A DNA stretch of 64,000 bases from Klebsiella terrigena (GCF_006539725.1 NZ_BJNO01000001.1:496001-560000), one strand, 5' to 3'. Positions 29,613-37,496 are shown, counted from the first letter of the stretch. Program-made: numbers and translations. Notes: generated from the letters alone by a model not told the origin.

Positions 29613-29963
29613 TTATTTATTCGGTCCATGAGGAGCCAGGGTGAACAGAAGGTGATAAATCTCGCCATCCGGGGCATTGAAATCAACTTCAAATGAGTTA
29701 GGCGGATTGAAAGGGTCAGGAACGTTTCTGGCGATGCAGGTCGATCGCCAAGTGATATGGCCATTCTTACCCCCACCCAGCGAGCGCGACTTCCACCAGT
29801 CGAACCATGACTGGTCTTGGGGTTGGTCGCTGCCCTTTTCTCTTACATACCAATGATTGCGTTTCGATCGCTGACCCATATCAACTGTCGGGTACATCGG
29901 GGACGGTAGTTTTTTCGCTATCAGCATCTGGAGGATCTGCCTGTAAAAGGGAGAGACATGCAT
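29613..29963 (-). CDS. Unknown protein in the prophage remnant
   Basis: A reading frame of about 116 residues starting MHVSPFYRQILQMLIAKKL, with AAGGGTG seven bases before the ATG. The C-terminal part is rich in tryptophan and proline (WFDWWKSRSLGGGKNGHITW, DPFNPPNSFEVDFNAPDGEIYHLL) and looks like a folded domain. I do not recognise it; it could be the end of a longer, broken gene. Confidence 0.45.
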   Translation of the reverse strand: MHVSPFYRQILQMLIAKKLPSPMYPTVDMGQRSKRNHWYVREKGSDQPQDQSWFDWWKSRSLGGGKNGHITWRSTCIARNVPDPFNPPNSFEVDFNAPDGEIYHLLFTLAPHGPNK

Positions 29964-30091
29964 TTTGGTCACCCTTAGGCTTGTAAATCAAGGGACAATA
30001 TTTTACGCAGAAACTATGAAACAACTCCCCGCGAGAATAAGAAAATGGCATCTTTTGCTTCTGGCCTATAATTTGAGTTTGGCATCTGACA

Positions 30092-30319
30092 GTGGATGAC
30101 AATGTGCAGGCGTTTTGCTCAATTGCAACCCGAGAAGAATATATCGCTTATTTGGCCGAAGAAGCCGATCGTGACATTGCCTATGCCCCCAAGCCAATCG
30201 GACGTTACAAGCTTGCTCTTTGCCCACACGAGCTGCTGCTGAGCGAGCGCGACGAACCCTTGCACCTCGATCTGGTTGTCTGGAATATGCTCCCGGATGG
30301 TGGGATAAGTCACCAGTGA
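30092..30319 (+). CDS. Unknown short protein or fragment
   Basis: A GTG-initiated frame of 75 residues on the opposite strand to the surrounding phage genes. The translation (REEYIAYLAEEADRDIAYA ... LLLSERDEPLHLDLVVWNML) has a natural-looking composition, unlike the other frames here. No ribosome site is evident; a stop lies six codons upstream. It could be a fragment of a larger gene. Confidence 0.35.
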   Translation: MDDNVQAFCSIATREEYIAYLAEEADRDIAYAPKPIGRYKLALCPHELLLSERDEPLHLDLVVWNMLPDGGISHQ

Positions 30320-30369
30320 TTAACGCCCGGGTAACGATGGCGTCCTCTAGTGAACTCGCCATCGTATAG

Positions 30370-30714
30370 GGCGGGGAATTCTCCTACATGCGCCATCAGA
30401 TTGGGTCGACGTGTTTTTGGCACGCAGCAGCTTTGCTTCGGCGTGACGTATCTGGTTTTCAAAGTCTTCCAGTGAAGTTTTCCCAGCTCCAATGGCTGAG
30501 CCGGTATGCTCGACATATTCCAGGCTTGCCGCTCGCGACCGTCGAAACGGGTCGTAGTAGAAGAACCGATCGTTAACATTTCATCTACAGCCAGACCGTA
30601 AGCGATGAGCAGCGGAACACCCGTGAAATGAAGTATGTTGCCTTGCCCGCTCTTGCTCAGCCAGTGCTTGATGTTCAACAATGCCAGATTCAGCGGCGGC
30701 GAAGGGCCAAGCAT
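30370..30714 (-). pseudogene. DUF4055 phage portal-like gene, frameshifted
   Basis: Two frames carry adjacent parts of one protein. The first (from 30714) reads LALLNIKHWLSKSGQGNILH, then GVPLLIAYG and LTIGSSTTTRF; after about 30550 the match moves to another frame, LEYVEHTGSAIGAGKTSLED followed by FENQIRHAEAKLLRAKN. These are the consecutive blocks of DUF4055 phage portal/structural proteins. At least one frameshift and loss of both ends make it nonfunctional. Confidence 0.65.
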
Positions 30715-31026
30715 AACTCTGGTATGTTACCGATGCGATACATGCGACATTTGCTGTGGTGGTTGCAATCCATTCGAAACTTGTCAATACCAAGCCATTT
30801 ATGGAGGTCATGACTGCAATCGGCATCCAGAAACTCTTGATAATTTCGTTTTTCCCGATACTGGTGGAGCTTAGCTTTGGCGGCTCATAGCCAACGATTT
30901 CGTCATGTGTATTGCCATCTATAGGATGTATCGTTCAGGGGCTGAATAGGGATCCGTATCGAGAACCATGCCGATGTAATGCCCGAATGATCTAACGATG
31001 GTCCCGGGCTCACATACCCATCAAAT

Positions 31027-31233
31027 ATGTCGTCAGAGTCCTGGAGCAAGGCTATCGAAGGGGAAACAGACATAAAGCATGTAGCAGCCCAGTTTAAATA
31101 CCTGGAAGAGAAAGGTTATATCCAAACAAGAATTGATGATGAGGATGGGAAACTCATATTTAATATCGTACTACCGCTCACCAGTATCAACTCATACGGC
31201 ATAGACTTTATTGATGCGGGGGGATTTTCTTAA
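31027..31233 (+). CDS. Possible winged-helix fragment
   Basis: A 68-residue frame with DIKHVAAQFKYLEEKGYIQTR, then IDDEDGKLIFNIVLPLTSIN and SYGIDFIDAGGFS, resembling the helix-wing pattern of small YjcQ/DUF2513-type proteins. There is no good ribosome site and the ends look cut, so it may be a remnant. It stops four bases before the large inverted repeat. Confidence 0.4.
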   Translation: MSSESWSKAIEGETDIKHVAAQFKYLEEKGYIQTRIDDEDGKLIFNIVLPLTSINSYGIDFIDAGGFS

Positions 31234-31236
31234 TTT

Positions 31237-31284
31237 CGTAGGCATTATCGAGCCATCTCACAAGGTGGCTCGATAATGCCTACG
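31237..31284. repeat. 19-base perfect inverted repeat
   Basis: CGTAGGCATTATCGAGCCA at 31237-31255 and its exact complement at 31266-31284, with a 10-base loop (TCTCACAAGG). The right arm includes the stop codon of the DUF2829 gene. Neither strand has a U-run after the stem, so it is not a classical intrinsic terminator, although it could act as one for convergent genes. It may also mark an inverted duplication at a deletion junction. Confidence 0.9.
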
Positions 31285-31555
31285 CCACTGGCTCAGCCAA
31301 CCAATCATCAGCGAACAAATCGACCTGCGACGGAACCCAGCCAGGCTGCATAATGCCTTGTGCGTTCTTCAGGTCGAGATGTGGCGCGATAGTGAATTCA
31401 CCAGTAATGCCAGCCTTTGCATAATCACTGCCGGGTCGAGGTTCGCTGACGGTGTATCCACCAGCCTTAATGACAAACTGACCTTTCCCGTTCCAGCCTT
31501 CGCGATAAATCTTCGCGCCAGATTTAACTGCCTCAAGAGCTTCGCCAAATTTCAT
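31280..31555 (-). CDS. DUF2829 (Tad2-like) phage protein
   Basis: A 91-residue protein with the full DUF2829 pattern: MKFGEALEAVKSGAKIYREGWNGKGQFV at the N terminus and IAPHLDLKNAQGIMQPGWVPSQVDLFADDWLAEP at the C terminus. DUF2829 includes Thoeris anti-defence 2 (Tad2), which sequesters glycocyclic ADP-ribose signals; many members occur in phage accessory regions. The gene is intact and in phage orientation. Whether this member binds a nucleotide is inference from the family. Confidence 0.8.
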   Translation of the reverse strand: MKFGEALEAVKSGAKIYREGWNGKGQFVIKAGGYTVSEPRPGSDYAKAGITGEFTIAPHLDLKNAQGIMQPGWVPSQVDLFADDWLAEPVA

Positions 31556-31576
31556 ATCTTCTCTCTGTTTAGATAG

Positions 31577-31600
31577 TAAAAAGCCCCGCTATTGCGAGGC
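31577..31600 (-). terminator. Intrinsic terminator in the prophage remnant
   Basis: Read leftward: GCCTCGC-AATA-GCGGGGC with a G-U tolerant stem, then TTTTTA. It lies between the spanin-like tail and the DUF2829 gene and also contains the stop codon of that tail. Confidence 0.7.
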
Positions 31601-31729
31601 CCGTTGTTTATCTGATTGCCTGATATCGGCTTTGTCCCGGTTGCACTGACCCAGAGCCGATAGCAGACTGACATTCAAATCGAGGCTTTGTCCCCACGTC
31701 AGATTGTCAGGGATTGCCGGTTGGGTGTT
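31589..31729 (-). pseudogene. Tail of an Rz1-like spanin gene
   Basis: The frame after a stop at 31730 reads PAIPDNLTWGQSLDLNVSLL then SALGQCNRDKADIRQSDKQ. This proline-plus-LTWG...ALGQCN..K block is the C-terminal pattern of an Rz1-like outer-membrane spanin family. The lipoprotein signal part is absent, so only a tail remains. It is separate from the lambda-type Rz/Rz1 pair nearby. Confidence 0.45.
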
Positions 31730-31748
31730 TCATCTGTCAGGATGACAG

Positions 31749-32090
31749 TTAGGGTTTAAAGTCAAAAAGAATTGTAGTTGGTAAGCCTTTTGGCTTTGTA
31801 GGGAGTTTACCTGAATCAACCGTATCATTTATTGCTTCAATAGCACGCTTACAAAGTTCGTCATCACCGGAAACAATCTCAATCTTTTGAATTTGCTCTC
31901 CCGGCGGTTGCGTGACCTTGAGCGTGCAACCCTCTCCCTTGTAATTTATCGAATCAAAAAAATTATGCTCTACAGCTTTTTTTACGTTCACTGCATACTC
32001 ATATAAATTCTTGGGGATTATAGGTGCAGGTTTTGGTGCGCACCCCAAGAGCATCAAGCCAAGCAGAACAATAATACAAAATTTTTTCAT
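31749..32090 (-). CDS. Lipoprotein with TolA C-terminal-like domain
   Basis: A 113-residue protein with lipobox LLGC (MKKFCIIVLLGLMLLGC) and a proline-rich linker. Residues about 29-110 (YEYAVNVKKAVEHNFFDSINYKGEGCTLKVTQ ... GDDELCKRAIEAINDT) follow the TolA domain III pattern YAxxIKxAIExxFYD...YxGxxCTLxI...GDxxLCxAAxxA, including the cysteine pair. TolA-III is the receptor for filamentous phage and several colicins. A free, lipid-anchored copy in a prophage could alter the Tol system or block uptake of competitors; that is inference. Confidence 0.75.
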   Translation of the reverse strand: MKKFCIIVLLGLMLLGCAPKPAPIIPKNLYEYAVNVKKAVEHNFFDSINYKGEGCTLKVTQPPGEQIQKIEIVSGDDELCKRAIEAINDTVDSGKLPTKPKGLPTTILFDFKP

Positions 32091-32234
32091 TTTTCAGTCC
32101 TGTCCTTAGAATAAAAAAACAGTACCACGAATCTCGGCCTTTTTGCAGTGATGTGAAGAGCGTTATCAAAGCCCCTCTATGAAGAAAATGAGCATCGTCA
32201 CCTCAGGCACTGCGTGCGTATATACTCCTGCTGC

Positions 32235-32352
32235 TTAACAATCAGCGTCAGGACGCGCCACGGCGCGGCAGGCCCACATACAGGCTTCTTGCATTTTGGT
32301 GCGGGCGATAGCCCTTTACGGTGCTGCCGTCCTGCGGTTTCGCCTCACTCAT
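32235..32352 (-). pseudogene. Acb2-like gene with internal deletion
   Basis: From the ATG at 32352 the frame reads MSEAKPQDGSTVKGYR, then changes to unrelated sequence ending at a stop (32248). One frame over, the DNA continues ARTKMQEACMWACRAVARPD and stops at 32235. KGYR near the N terminus and ART-x-x-Q-x-x-x-M-x-x-x-R-A-x-A-x-P at the C terminus are the two ends of the Acb2 (anti-CBASS, cyclic-nucleotide sponge) family as I know it. The roughly 40-60 residue core is missing, and the junction is out of frame. Confidence 0.45.
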
Positions 32353-32472
32353 TTCGTCGTAGCCCTTTCGATTGGTTGCGGGCAGTTCGCCAGCACTGAT
32401 TGTTGTGCGCCAATTTGCTTTTGCTGGCTTGTAGGTGGATATTGCTCGGATGAAACGCATGGAGATAACCAA

Positions 32473-32655
32473 ATGAAACAGATACTTTTTGCATGGTTTG
32501 TTTTAACAAATACCTTCGCCTGCATCACCGCCAGCATTAACGTGAACAATTCACTAATGCTGGCTTCAACCGTACCGTGGGTCGTTGGGATTTCTCTCGC
32601 TGCAATCACTAATTACTTATTGGCTAAAAAACTAAAGAAAAGCGGGTTTCTGTAG
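32473..32655 (+). CDS. Small two-helix membrane protein
   Basis: A 60-residue protein, MKQILFAWFVLTNTFACITA..., with two hydrophobic segments (about residues 3-20 and 27-50) and a basic C-terminal tail KKLKKSGF. GGAG lies eight bases before the ATG at 32473. It is read against the phage late genes. Small membrane proteins in this position can be superinfection-exclusion factors, but nothing specific supports that here. Confidence 0.6.
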   Translation: MKQILFAWFVLTNTFACITASINVNNSLMLASTVPWVVGISLAAITNYLLAKKLKKSGFL

Positions 32656-32682
32656 CTCGCGCTTAAGATGTTGGTGTATTCA

Positions 32683-33144
32683 CTATTTCAGGCACTGTGT
32701 GCGGATGTATTCCTGCAGGTAGCTCACTTGCCCTGTGATGGTGGAGATTCCGGCTCGGAGACTCCAATAATCCCGTTCAGCGGAGTCAGTAAGTCGGGGG
32801 CTGGAAGCATCGCCCACGCTGCCGGCGACGGTCGCTCCGTTCGCGGGACATTTTGCGCTGAGCTGCAACCTGCGCTTGCCAGAATCGACATCCCTACGCA
32901 AATCGCTAATGGTGTTTTGCGCATCGGCTAATTCCTTCGTGTATTTGGCATCCAGTGCAGCTACATCGCGCTGACGGGTCTGCATGTCGGTGATGGTGGC
33001 GTTTGCCAGGTTGAGCTGCTCAGTCGCTTTATCGCGCTGCTTTTTGAACTCGATGGCGTTGTCGTAGTAGTGATTGGCCAGCTACCCAAGACAAACGTTC
33101 AGGCAGATAACCACTGCCCAGATAATGGCGGTTAATCGACTCAT
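32683..33144 (-). pseudogene. Rz: Rz inner-membrane spanin with amber codon
   Basis: A 153-codon lambda-type Rz. The N-terminal anchor MSRLTAIIWAVVICLNVCLG is followed by TAG at codon 21 (33082-33084), then the frame continues [18 protein letters not shown] and on to a conserved C terminus ([27 protein letters not shown]). Lambda Rz has tryptophan at the stop position, so one TGG-to-TAG change explains it. The ATG overlaps the lysozyme stop (ATGA). The nested Rz1 frame is intact. Confidence 0.85.
32724..32924 (-). CDS. Rz1: Rz1 outer-membrane spanin lipoprotein
   Basis: A 66-residue lipoprotein encoded entirely within Rz in another frame. Signal peptide [20 protein letters not shown] with lipobox; the mature part is serine/proline-rich ([18 protein letters not shown]), as in lambda Rz1. 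In lambda it pairs with Rz to fuse the membranes at lysis. Here it has kept its frame although Rz has a nonsense codon. Confidence 0.8.
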   Translation of the reverse strand: MRKTPLAICVGMSILASAGCSSAQNVPRTERPSPAAWAMLPAPDLLTPLNGIIGVSEPESPPSQGK

Positions 33145-33518
33145 TGTTCCAACCCCCAGCACGTCAACGCGCTTTCCTGGTCCCGCCGTTCGACCTGACC
33201 GTAACAGCCGTTCTTCTGGCCTTTTGTCAGTCGGCAGTCACGGCCACCATCTTTAATCCACCAGCGAATAGCCTCGCATGCACCATAGGCCACAACTCGA
33301 CGATCTACGCAGGCGTTAACACCATAGTGAAAATTTACATAACCAAAGTCGTTGCTCATTTTGCGATCTCCGCAATCGGTTAAATTGAACCTAAAGCACA
33401 TTTTCTCTGCAAAATAATATTTGCAGGCATCTTTGTGATAGTTCTCAGTTTTCCCTACAAACCACATCAATGTGGTTTCATGCAGCAGCTTTTTCCGGAG
33501 GCCATCTTTCGTAATCAC
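33141..33518 (-). pseudogene. Phage lysozyme, C-terminal remnant
   Basis: The last 75 residues (VNFHYGVNACVDRRVVAYGA followed by CEAIRWWIKDGGRDCRLTKG and NGCYGQVERRDQESALTCWG) match the C-terminal region of phage GH24-type endolysins (GACEA...W..DGG.DCR...CYGQV.RR..E). The catalytic N-terminal lobe with its E-x8-D/C-x5-T triad is not present, and the upstream part looks scrambled. It directly precedes Rz with an ATGA overlap, the normal lysis-cassette position. Confidence 0.65.
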
Positions 33519-33639
33519 AGTACCGGTATGGGCTTTAACAATGCTTATTTGGCAGTTTCTGCATTCTTCCGGTCGCTGAATTTGTAAAGGTCAAAATCGA
33601 TTTTTGGGGAGAAGTTTTAGAAGGATTTGGGAGAAAAGA

Positions 33640-33674
33640 AAAACCGGCAAATAAGCCGGGCTCCACGCCCGGCT
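33640..33674 (-). terminator. dcp terminator
   Basis: AGCCGGGC-TCCAC-GCCCGGCT forms an eight-base stem. On the minus strand it is followed by TTATTTGCCGGTTTTTCTTTTC, which is T-rich. It lies just past the dcp stop and marks the edge of the prophage remnant. Confidence 0.7.
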
Positions 33675-33696
33675 CTCTTTTGCCTGGCAAAATCGC

Positions 33697-35742
33697 CTAC
33701 TCGTTTAGCCCGCGATTTTTTAGCATTGGCTCAATCTTAGGATCGTGCCCGCGCCACTGGCGATAAAGTTCAGCTAAATCCGTGCTATTGCCGCGCGACA
33801 GAATCGCGTCGCGGAAGCGCTGGCCGTTTTCACGGGTCAGGCCGCCCTGCTCAACAAACCACTGGTAGCCGTCGTCCGCCAGCATCTGCGTCCACAAATA
33901 GGCGTAATAGCCCGCGGCGTAGCCGCCGCCGAAAATATGCGAAAAATAGCTGCTGCGATAGCGCGGCGGTACGGCGGCGAGATCGCACTTCTCCGCGCGC
34001 AGGGCCGCCGCTTCAAAGGCGTCCACCTCCTGCGGGACCTTCGCCGACGCCAGGCTATGCCAGTGCATATCCAGCATCGCCGCCGCCAGCAGCTCGCTCA
34101 TGTCGTAGCCTTTATTAAACTTCGCCGCCCGGTACATGCTCTCGCGCAGCGCGTCGGGCATCGCCTCTCCGGTTTGATAATGACGCGCATAGTGGGCAAA
34201 TACCTGCGGCTCGCTGGCCCAGTGCTCAAAGATTTGCGACGGAAACTCGACAAAATCGCGCGGGGTATTGGTTCCCGACAGGCTGGCATAGCGCTGGCTG
34301 GCGAACAGCCCGTGCAGCGCGTGGCCGAATTCGTGGAATAAGGTGATGGTTTCATCCCACGACAGCAGCGCGCTGCGGCCCGAGCCGGGCTTTTGATAGT
34401 TGCAGACGTTGTAGATAACCGGCTGCTGCCGCAGCTCCGTGGACTGCTCAACGAACACGTCCATCCACGCGCCGCCGCTTTTTGAATCTCGCGCATAATA
34501 GTCGCCGTAAAATAGCGCCATACCGGCGCCGTTAGCGTCGAAAATTTCCCACACCCGCACGTCTGGATGATAGACAGGAATGTCGAAACGTTCGACGAAG
34601 CGCAGGCCAAACAGCTGCGATGCGGTCCAGAATACGCCGTCCAGCAGTACGCGATCGAGCGCAAAATAGGGTTTTAGCTGCGCCTCATCGATAGCGAACC
34701 TGGCGCGCCGCACCTGCTCCGCATAGTACGGCCAGTCCCAGGCGGCGGCGGTGAAATCCTCGCCTTCATCATCAATAACCTGTTGAATATCCGCCAGCTC
34801 CTGCTCCGCCCTTGCTCGCGCGGCCGGAGCAATTCGGCGCATAAACTCAAAGGCCTGGGCAGGCGCGCCCGCCATCTGATCGGCCATTGACCAGCTGGCG
34901 TAGTCAGCCGCGCCCAGCAGCTCCGCTTTCTGCGCCCGGATCGCCACCAGCTGCAGCAGCAGTTCGCGGGTATCGTTATCATCGCCCTTCTGATTGCGCG
35001 TCCAGCCTGCGGCAAACAGGTTTTCCCGGGTCTGACGACTGCGCAGTGACAGCAGCGCCGGCTGCTGCGTGGTGTTGAGCAGCGGCAGCAGCCAGCGGTC
35101 CTGGAGACCCTTTACAGCCGCCGCTTTTGCGGCCTCGGCGATCTCCTCCGCGCTCAGCCCGTCCAGCTGGTGCAGATAATCAAGCACCAGGCCACCGGAT
35201 TTTGCCGCGCTCAGCAGCCGCTGCTGGAACTGGCTCTGCAGCGCCGCGGCCTGGGTATTTAGCGCCCGCAGCACCGATTTCTGCTCTTCCGCCAGCCGCG
35301 CGCCGGCCAGCAGAAACCGCTGCCAGGTGACCTCAAGCAGGCGCCGGGACTCCGCATCGATCTGCAGATGCTCACGATCCTCCCACACGCGCTGCACGCG
35401 TTCAAACAGCGCCGTGTTAAGCCAGATATCGTTGCCCGCCTGCGCAAGCTCGGCGGAAAACTGCTCATCAAGCTGCTGCAGAAGCGGATTGGTATGCGCC
35501 CCGGCCATCGCAAAAAAGACCCGGGTCACGCGCGACAGCAGCTGTCCGCTCAGCTCCAGCGCCACCACCGTATTGGCAAAATCCGCGGGCGCCGGATTAT
35601 TCACTATCGCGGCAATCTCTTCGCGCTGGCGCCGCATGCCTTCATCGAAGGCCGGGCGGTAGTGTTCATCCTCGATCAGATCGAAACGCGGCGCCTGATA
35701 GGGCAGCAGGCTGACGCTTAAAAAGGGGTTATTTTCCGACAT
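33697..35742 (-). CDS. dcp: Peptidyl-dipeptidase Dcp
   Basis: A 681-residue M3 zinc metallopeptidase that releases C-terminal dipeptides from oligopeptides in the cytoplasm. The zinc motif HEFGHALHGL is near residue 468, with the downstream glutamate in EFPSQIFEHW. The length equals E. coli Dcp (681). It is divergent from ydfG, as in E. coli. Confidence 0.97.
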   Translation of the reverse strand: MSENNPFLSVSLLPYQAPRFDLIEDEHYRPAFDEGMRRQREEIAAIVNNPAPADFANTVVALELSGQLLSRVTRVFFAMAGAHTNPLLQQLDEQFSAELAQAGNDIWLNTALFERVQRVWEDREHLQIDAESRRLLEVTWQRFLLAGARLAEEQKSVLRALNTQAAALQSQFQQRLLSAAKSGGLVLDYLHQLDGLSAEEIAEAAKAAAVKGLQDRWLLPLLNTTQQPALLSLRSRQTRENLFAAGWTRNQKGDDNDTRELLLQLVAIRAQKAELLGAADYASWSMADQMAGAPAQAFEFMRRIAPAARARAEQELADIQQVIDDEGEDFTAAAWDWPYYAEQVRRARFAIDEAQLKPYFALDRVLLDGVFWTASQLFGLRFVERFDIPVYHPDVRVWEIFDANGAGMALFYGDYYARDSKSGGAWMDVFVEQSTELRQQPVIYNVCNYQKPGSGRSALLSWDETITLFHEFGHALHGLFASQRYASLSGTNTPRDFVEFPSQIFEHWASEPQVFAHYARHYQTGEAMPDALRESMYRAAKFNKGYDMSELLAAAMLDMHWHSLASAKVPQEVDAFEAAALRAEKCDLAAVPPRYRSSYFSHIFGGGYAAGYYAYLWTQMLADDGYQWFVEQGGLTRENGQRFRDAILSRGNSTDLAELYRQWRGHDPKIEPMLKNRGLNE

Positions 35743-35936
35743 TATTATCTCCAGGCTGCGGGCATCAGGTTAGATTAGGCAACTCATTGATTGACCGCAA
35801 TCAATTCTCGAAGTACCGCCTGGCTGTGCCTCATTTTTCATCGCCTGTAACCACACCAGGCGCGGTGATTTCCGTTACCGGTCCGCGTTAACGCATGCTA
35901 TGGTATGACGACACAAAAGCGTTGAGGAACAGTAAG

Positions 35937-36686
35937 ATGATTATCCTGGTTACCGGAGCAACAGCAGGTTTTGGTGAGAGTATGACCCGCCGCTTTGTCG
36001 AGAATGGGCATAAAGTGATCGCCACCGGACGTCGTGAAGAACGTCTGCAAACGCTGAAAGACGAGCTTGGCGACGGCATTTATACGGCCCAGCTCGACGT
36101 CCGTAATCGCGCGGCCATCGAAGAGATGATGGCCGGCCTGCCTGCGCAATGGCAGGCCATCGACGTGCTGGTCAATAACGCCGGTCTGGCGCTGGGGCTG
36201 GAGCCTGCGCACAGGGCCAGCGTTGAAGACTGGGAAGATATGATCGATACCAACAACAAGGGGCTGGTCTATATGACCCGCGCCGTGCTGCCGGGGATGG
36301 TTGAGCGCAACCGCGGCCATATTATCAATATCGGCTCAACCGCCGGCAACTGGCCCTATGCGGGCGGTAACGTCTACGGGGCGACCAAAGCCTTCGTGCG
36401 TCAGTTTAGCCTCAACCTGCGCACCGACCTGCACGGCACGGCGATTCGCGTCACCGACATCGAGCCAGGACTGGTGGGCGGCACCGAGTTTTCCAACGTC
36501 CGCTTTAAAGGCGACGACGCGAAAGCCGGCAAAGCCTACGAAAATACCCAGGCGCTGACGCCGGACGACGTGACGGAAGCCGTGTGGTGGGTCGCCAACC
36601 TGCCGAAACACGTCAATATTAATACTCTGGAAATGATGCCGGTTAGCCAAAGCTTCGCCGGCCTCAGCGTGCACCGTCAGGGCTAA
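35937..36686 (+). CDS. ydfG: 3-hydroxy acid dehydrogenase YdfG
   Basis: A 249-residue short-chain dehydrogenase that oxidises L-allo-threonine and 3-hydroxy acids and reduces malonic semialdehyde with NADP(H). The nucleotide motif TGATAGFGES is at residues 6-15, NNAGLALG in the middle, and the catalytic Ser-Tyr-Lys in INIGSTAGNWPYAGGNVYGATKAFV. The ATG at 35937 matches the E. coli start; the longer reading upstream has no support. Confidence 0.96.
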   Translation: MIILVTGATAGFGESMTRRFVENGHKVIATGRREERLQTLKDELGDGIYTAQLDVRNRAAIEEMMAGLPAQWQAIDVLVNNAGLALGLEPAHRASVEDWEDMIDTNNKGLVYMTRAVLPGMVERNRGHIINIGSTAGNWPYAGGNVYGATKAFVRQFSLNLRTDLHGTAIRVTDIEPGLVGGTEFSNVRFKGDDAKAGKAYENTQALTPDDVTEAVWWVANLPKHVNINTLEMMPVSQSFAGLSVHRQG

Positions 36687-36694
36687 TCCCCTTG

Positions 36695-36712
36695 CCCGGC
36701 CTGCGGGCCGGG
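36695..36712 (+). terminator. Hairpin after ydfG
   Basis: CCCGGCC and GGCCGGG pair around a short loop nine bases past the ydfG stop. No U-run, so only partial termination before rspR is likely. Confidence 0.4.
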
Positions 36713-36775
36713 TATGGGCGCAAAGGCAAAAAACGCGTAAAATAGCGCACATAATCCATTAAAAAGTAACCATCA

Positions 36776-37462
36776 ATGGCCGCAGAATCACAGCTCAATC
36801 CAACACAACCGGTAAATCAGCAGATTTATCGGATCCTCCGCCGGGATATCGTCCATTGTCTGATCCCACCCGGCACGCCGCTGTCTGAAAAGGAAGTCTC
36901 CGTGCGCTTTGACGTTTCCCGTCAGCCGGTGCGCGAGGCGTTTATTAAGCTGGCGGAAAATGGCCTGATCCAAATCCGTCCGCAGCGCGGCAGCTACGTC
37001 AATAAAATATCCCTGTCGCAGGTCCGCAACGGCTGCTTCGTGCGCCAGGCCATCGAGTGTGCGGTGGTGCGTCGGGCGGCGGGAATGGTCAACAGCGAGC
37101 AAATTTATCAGCTTGAGCAAAATCTTAATCAGCAGCGCACGGCGGTTGAACGCCAGCAGCTCAATGATTTCTTCCAGCTGGACGATGAGTTTCATCAGAA
37201 GCTGTCGCTTATTGCCGACTGCCAGCTTGCCTGGGACACCGTGGAGAATATTAAGGCGACGATTGACCGGGTACGCTATATGAGCCTCGATCACATCAGC
37301 TCGCCGGAAATGCTGCTGCGTCAGCATCACCAAATTTTCAAGGCGCTGGAAAATCGCGATGCCGACGCGGTAGACGCGGCGATGCATCTGCACCTGCACG
37401 AAATTAGCGAGTCGGTACTATTAATTCGCCAGGAAAACCGCGACTGGTTTAGCGAAGAGTAG
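36776..37462 (+). CDS. rspR: GntR/FadR-family regulator RspR (YdfH)
   Basis: A 228-residue regulator with a GntR winged helix (residues 12-75, [45 protein letters not shown]) and a FadR-type helical effector domain. In E. coli, RspR represses rspAB, and the neighbourhood here (rspA, rspB, hexuronate genes) fits that role. The effector is probably a sugar acid. Confidence 0.92.
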   Translation: MAAESQLNPTQPVNQQIYRILRRDIVHCLIPPGTPLSEKEVSVRFDVSRQPVREAFIKLAENGLIQIRPQRGSYVNKISLSQVRNGCFVRQAIECAVVRRAAGMVNSEQIYQLEQNLNQQRTAVERQQLNDFFQLDDEFHQKLSLIADCQLAWDTVENIKATIDRVRYMSLDHISSPEMLLRQHHQIFKALENRDADAVDAAMHLHLHEISESVLLIRQENRDWFSEE

Positions 37463-37468
37463 TTGCGC

Positions 37469-37496
37469 TAGCGGCAGGTGCACTCTCCTGCCGCTA
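37469..37496 (+). terminator. Hairpin between rspR and uspG
   Basis: TAGCGGCAGG and CCTGCCGCTA make a perfect 10-base stem with an eight-base loop between convergent genes. It can serve both directions. Confidence 0.65.

Larger units (their letters stand above)
29452..33690. mobile_element. Decayed prophage / accessory island
   Basis: The stretch between the conserved lipoprotein gene and dcp is lower in GC than its surroundings and full of broken frames. Phage content is recognisable: DUF4055 portal-like fragments, lysozyme tail, Rz/Rz1 lysis genes, a second spanin tail, a TolA-domain lipoprotein and a DUF2829 gene. No integrase or attachment duplication is visible. Gene order on the minus strand (lysozyme, Rz/Rz1, accessory genes, portal) is that of a lambdoid late region with most structural genes lost. 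Confidence 0.8.

Noticed and set aside
31237-31284. CRISPR or attachment-site interpretation of the large inverted repeat
   Set aside because: Only two arms exist, no spaced repeat series, no second copy at the other island boundary, and no integrase gene.
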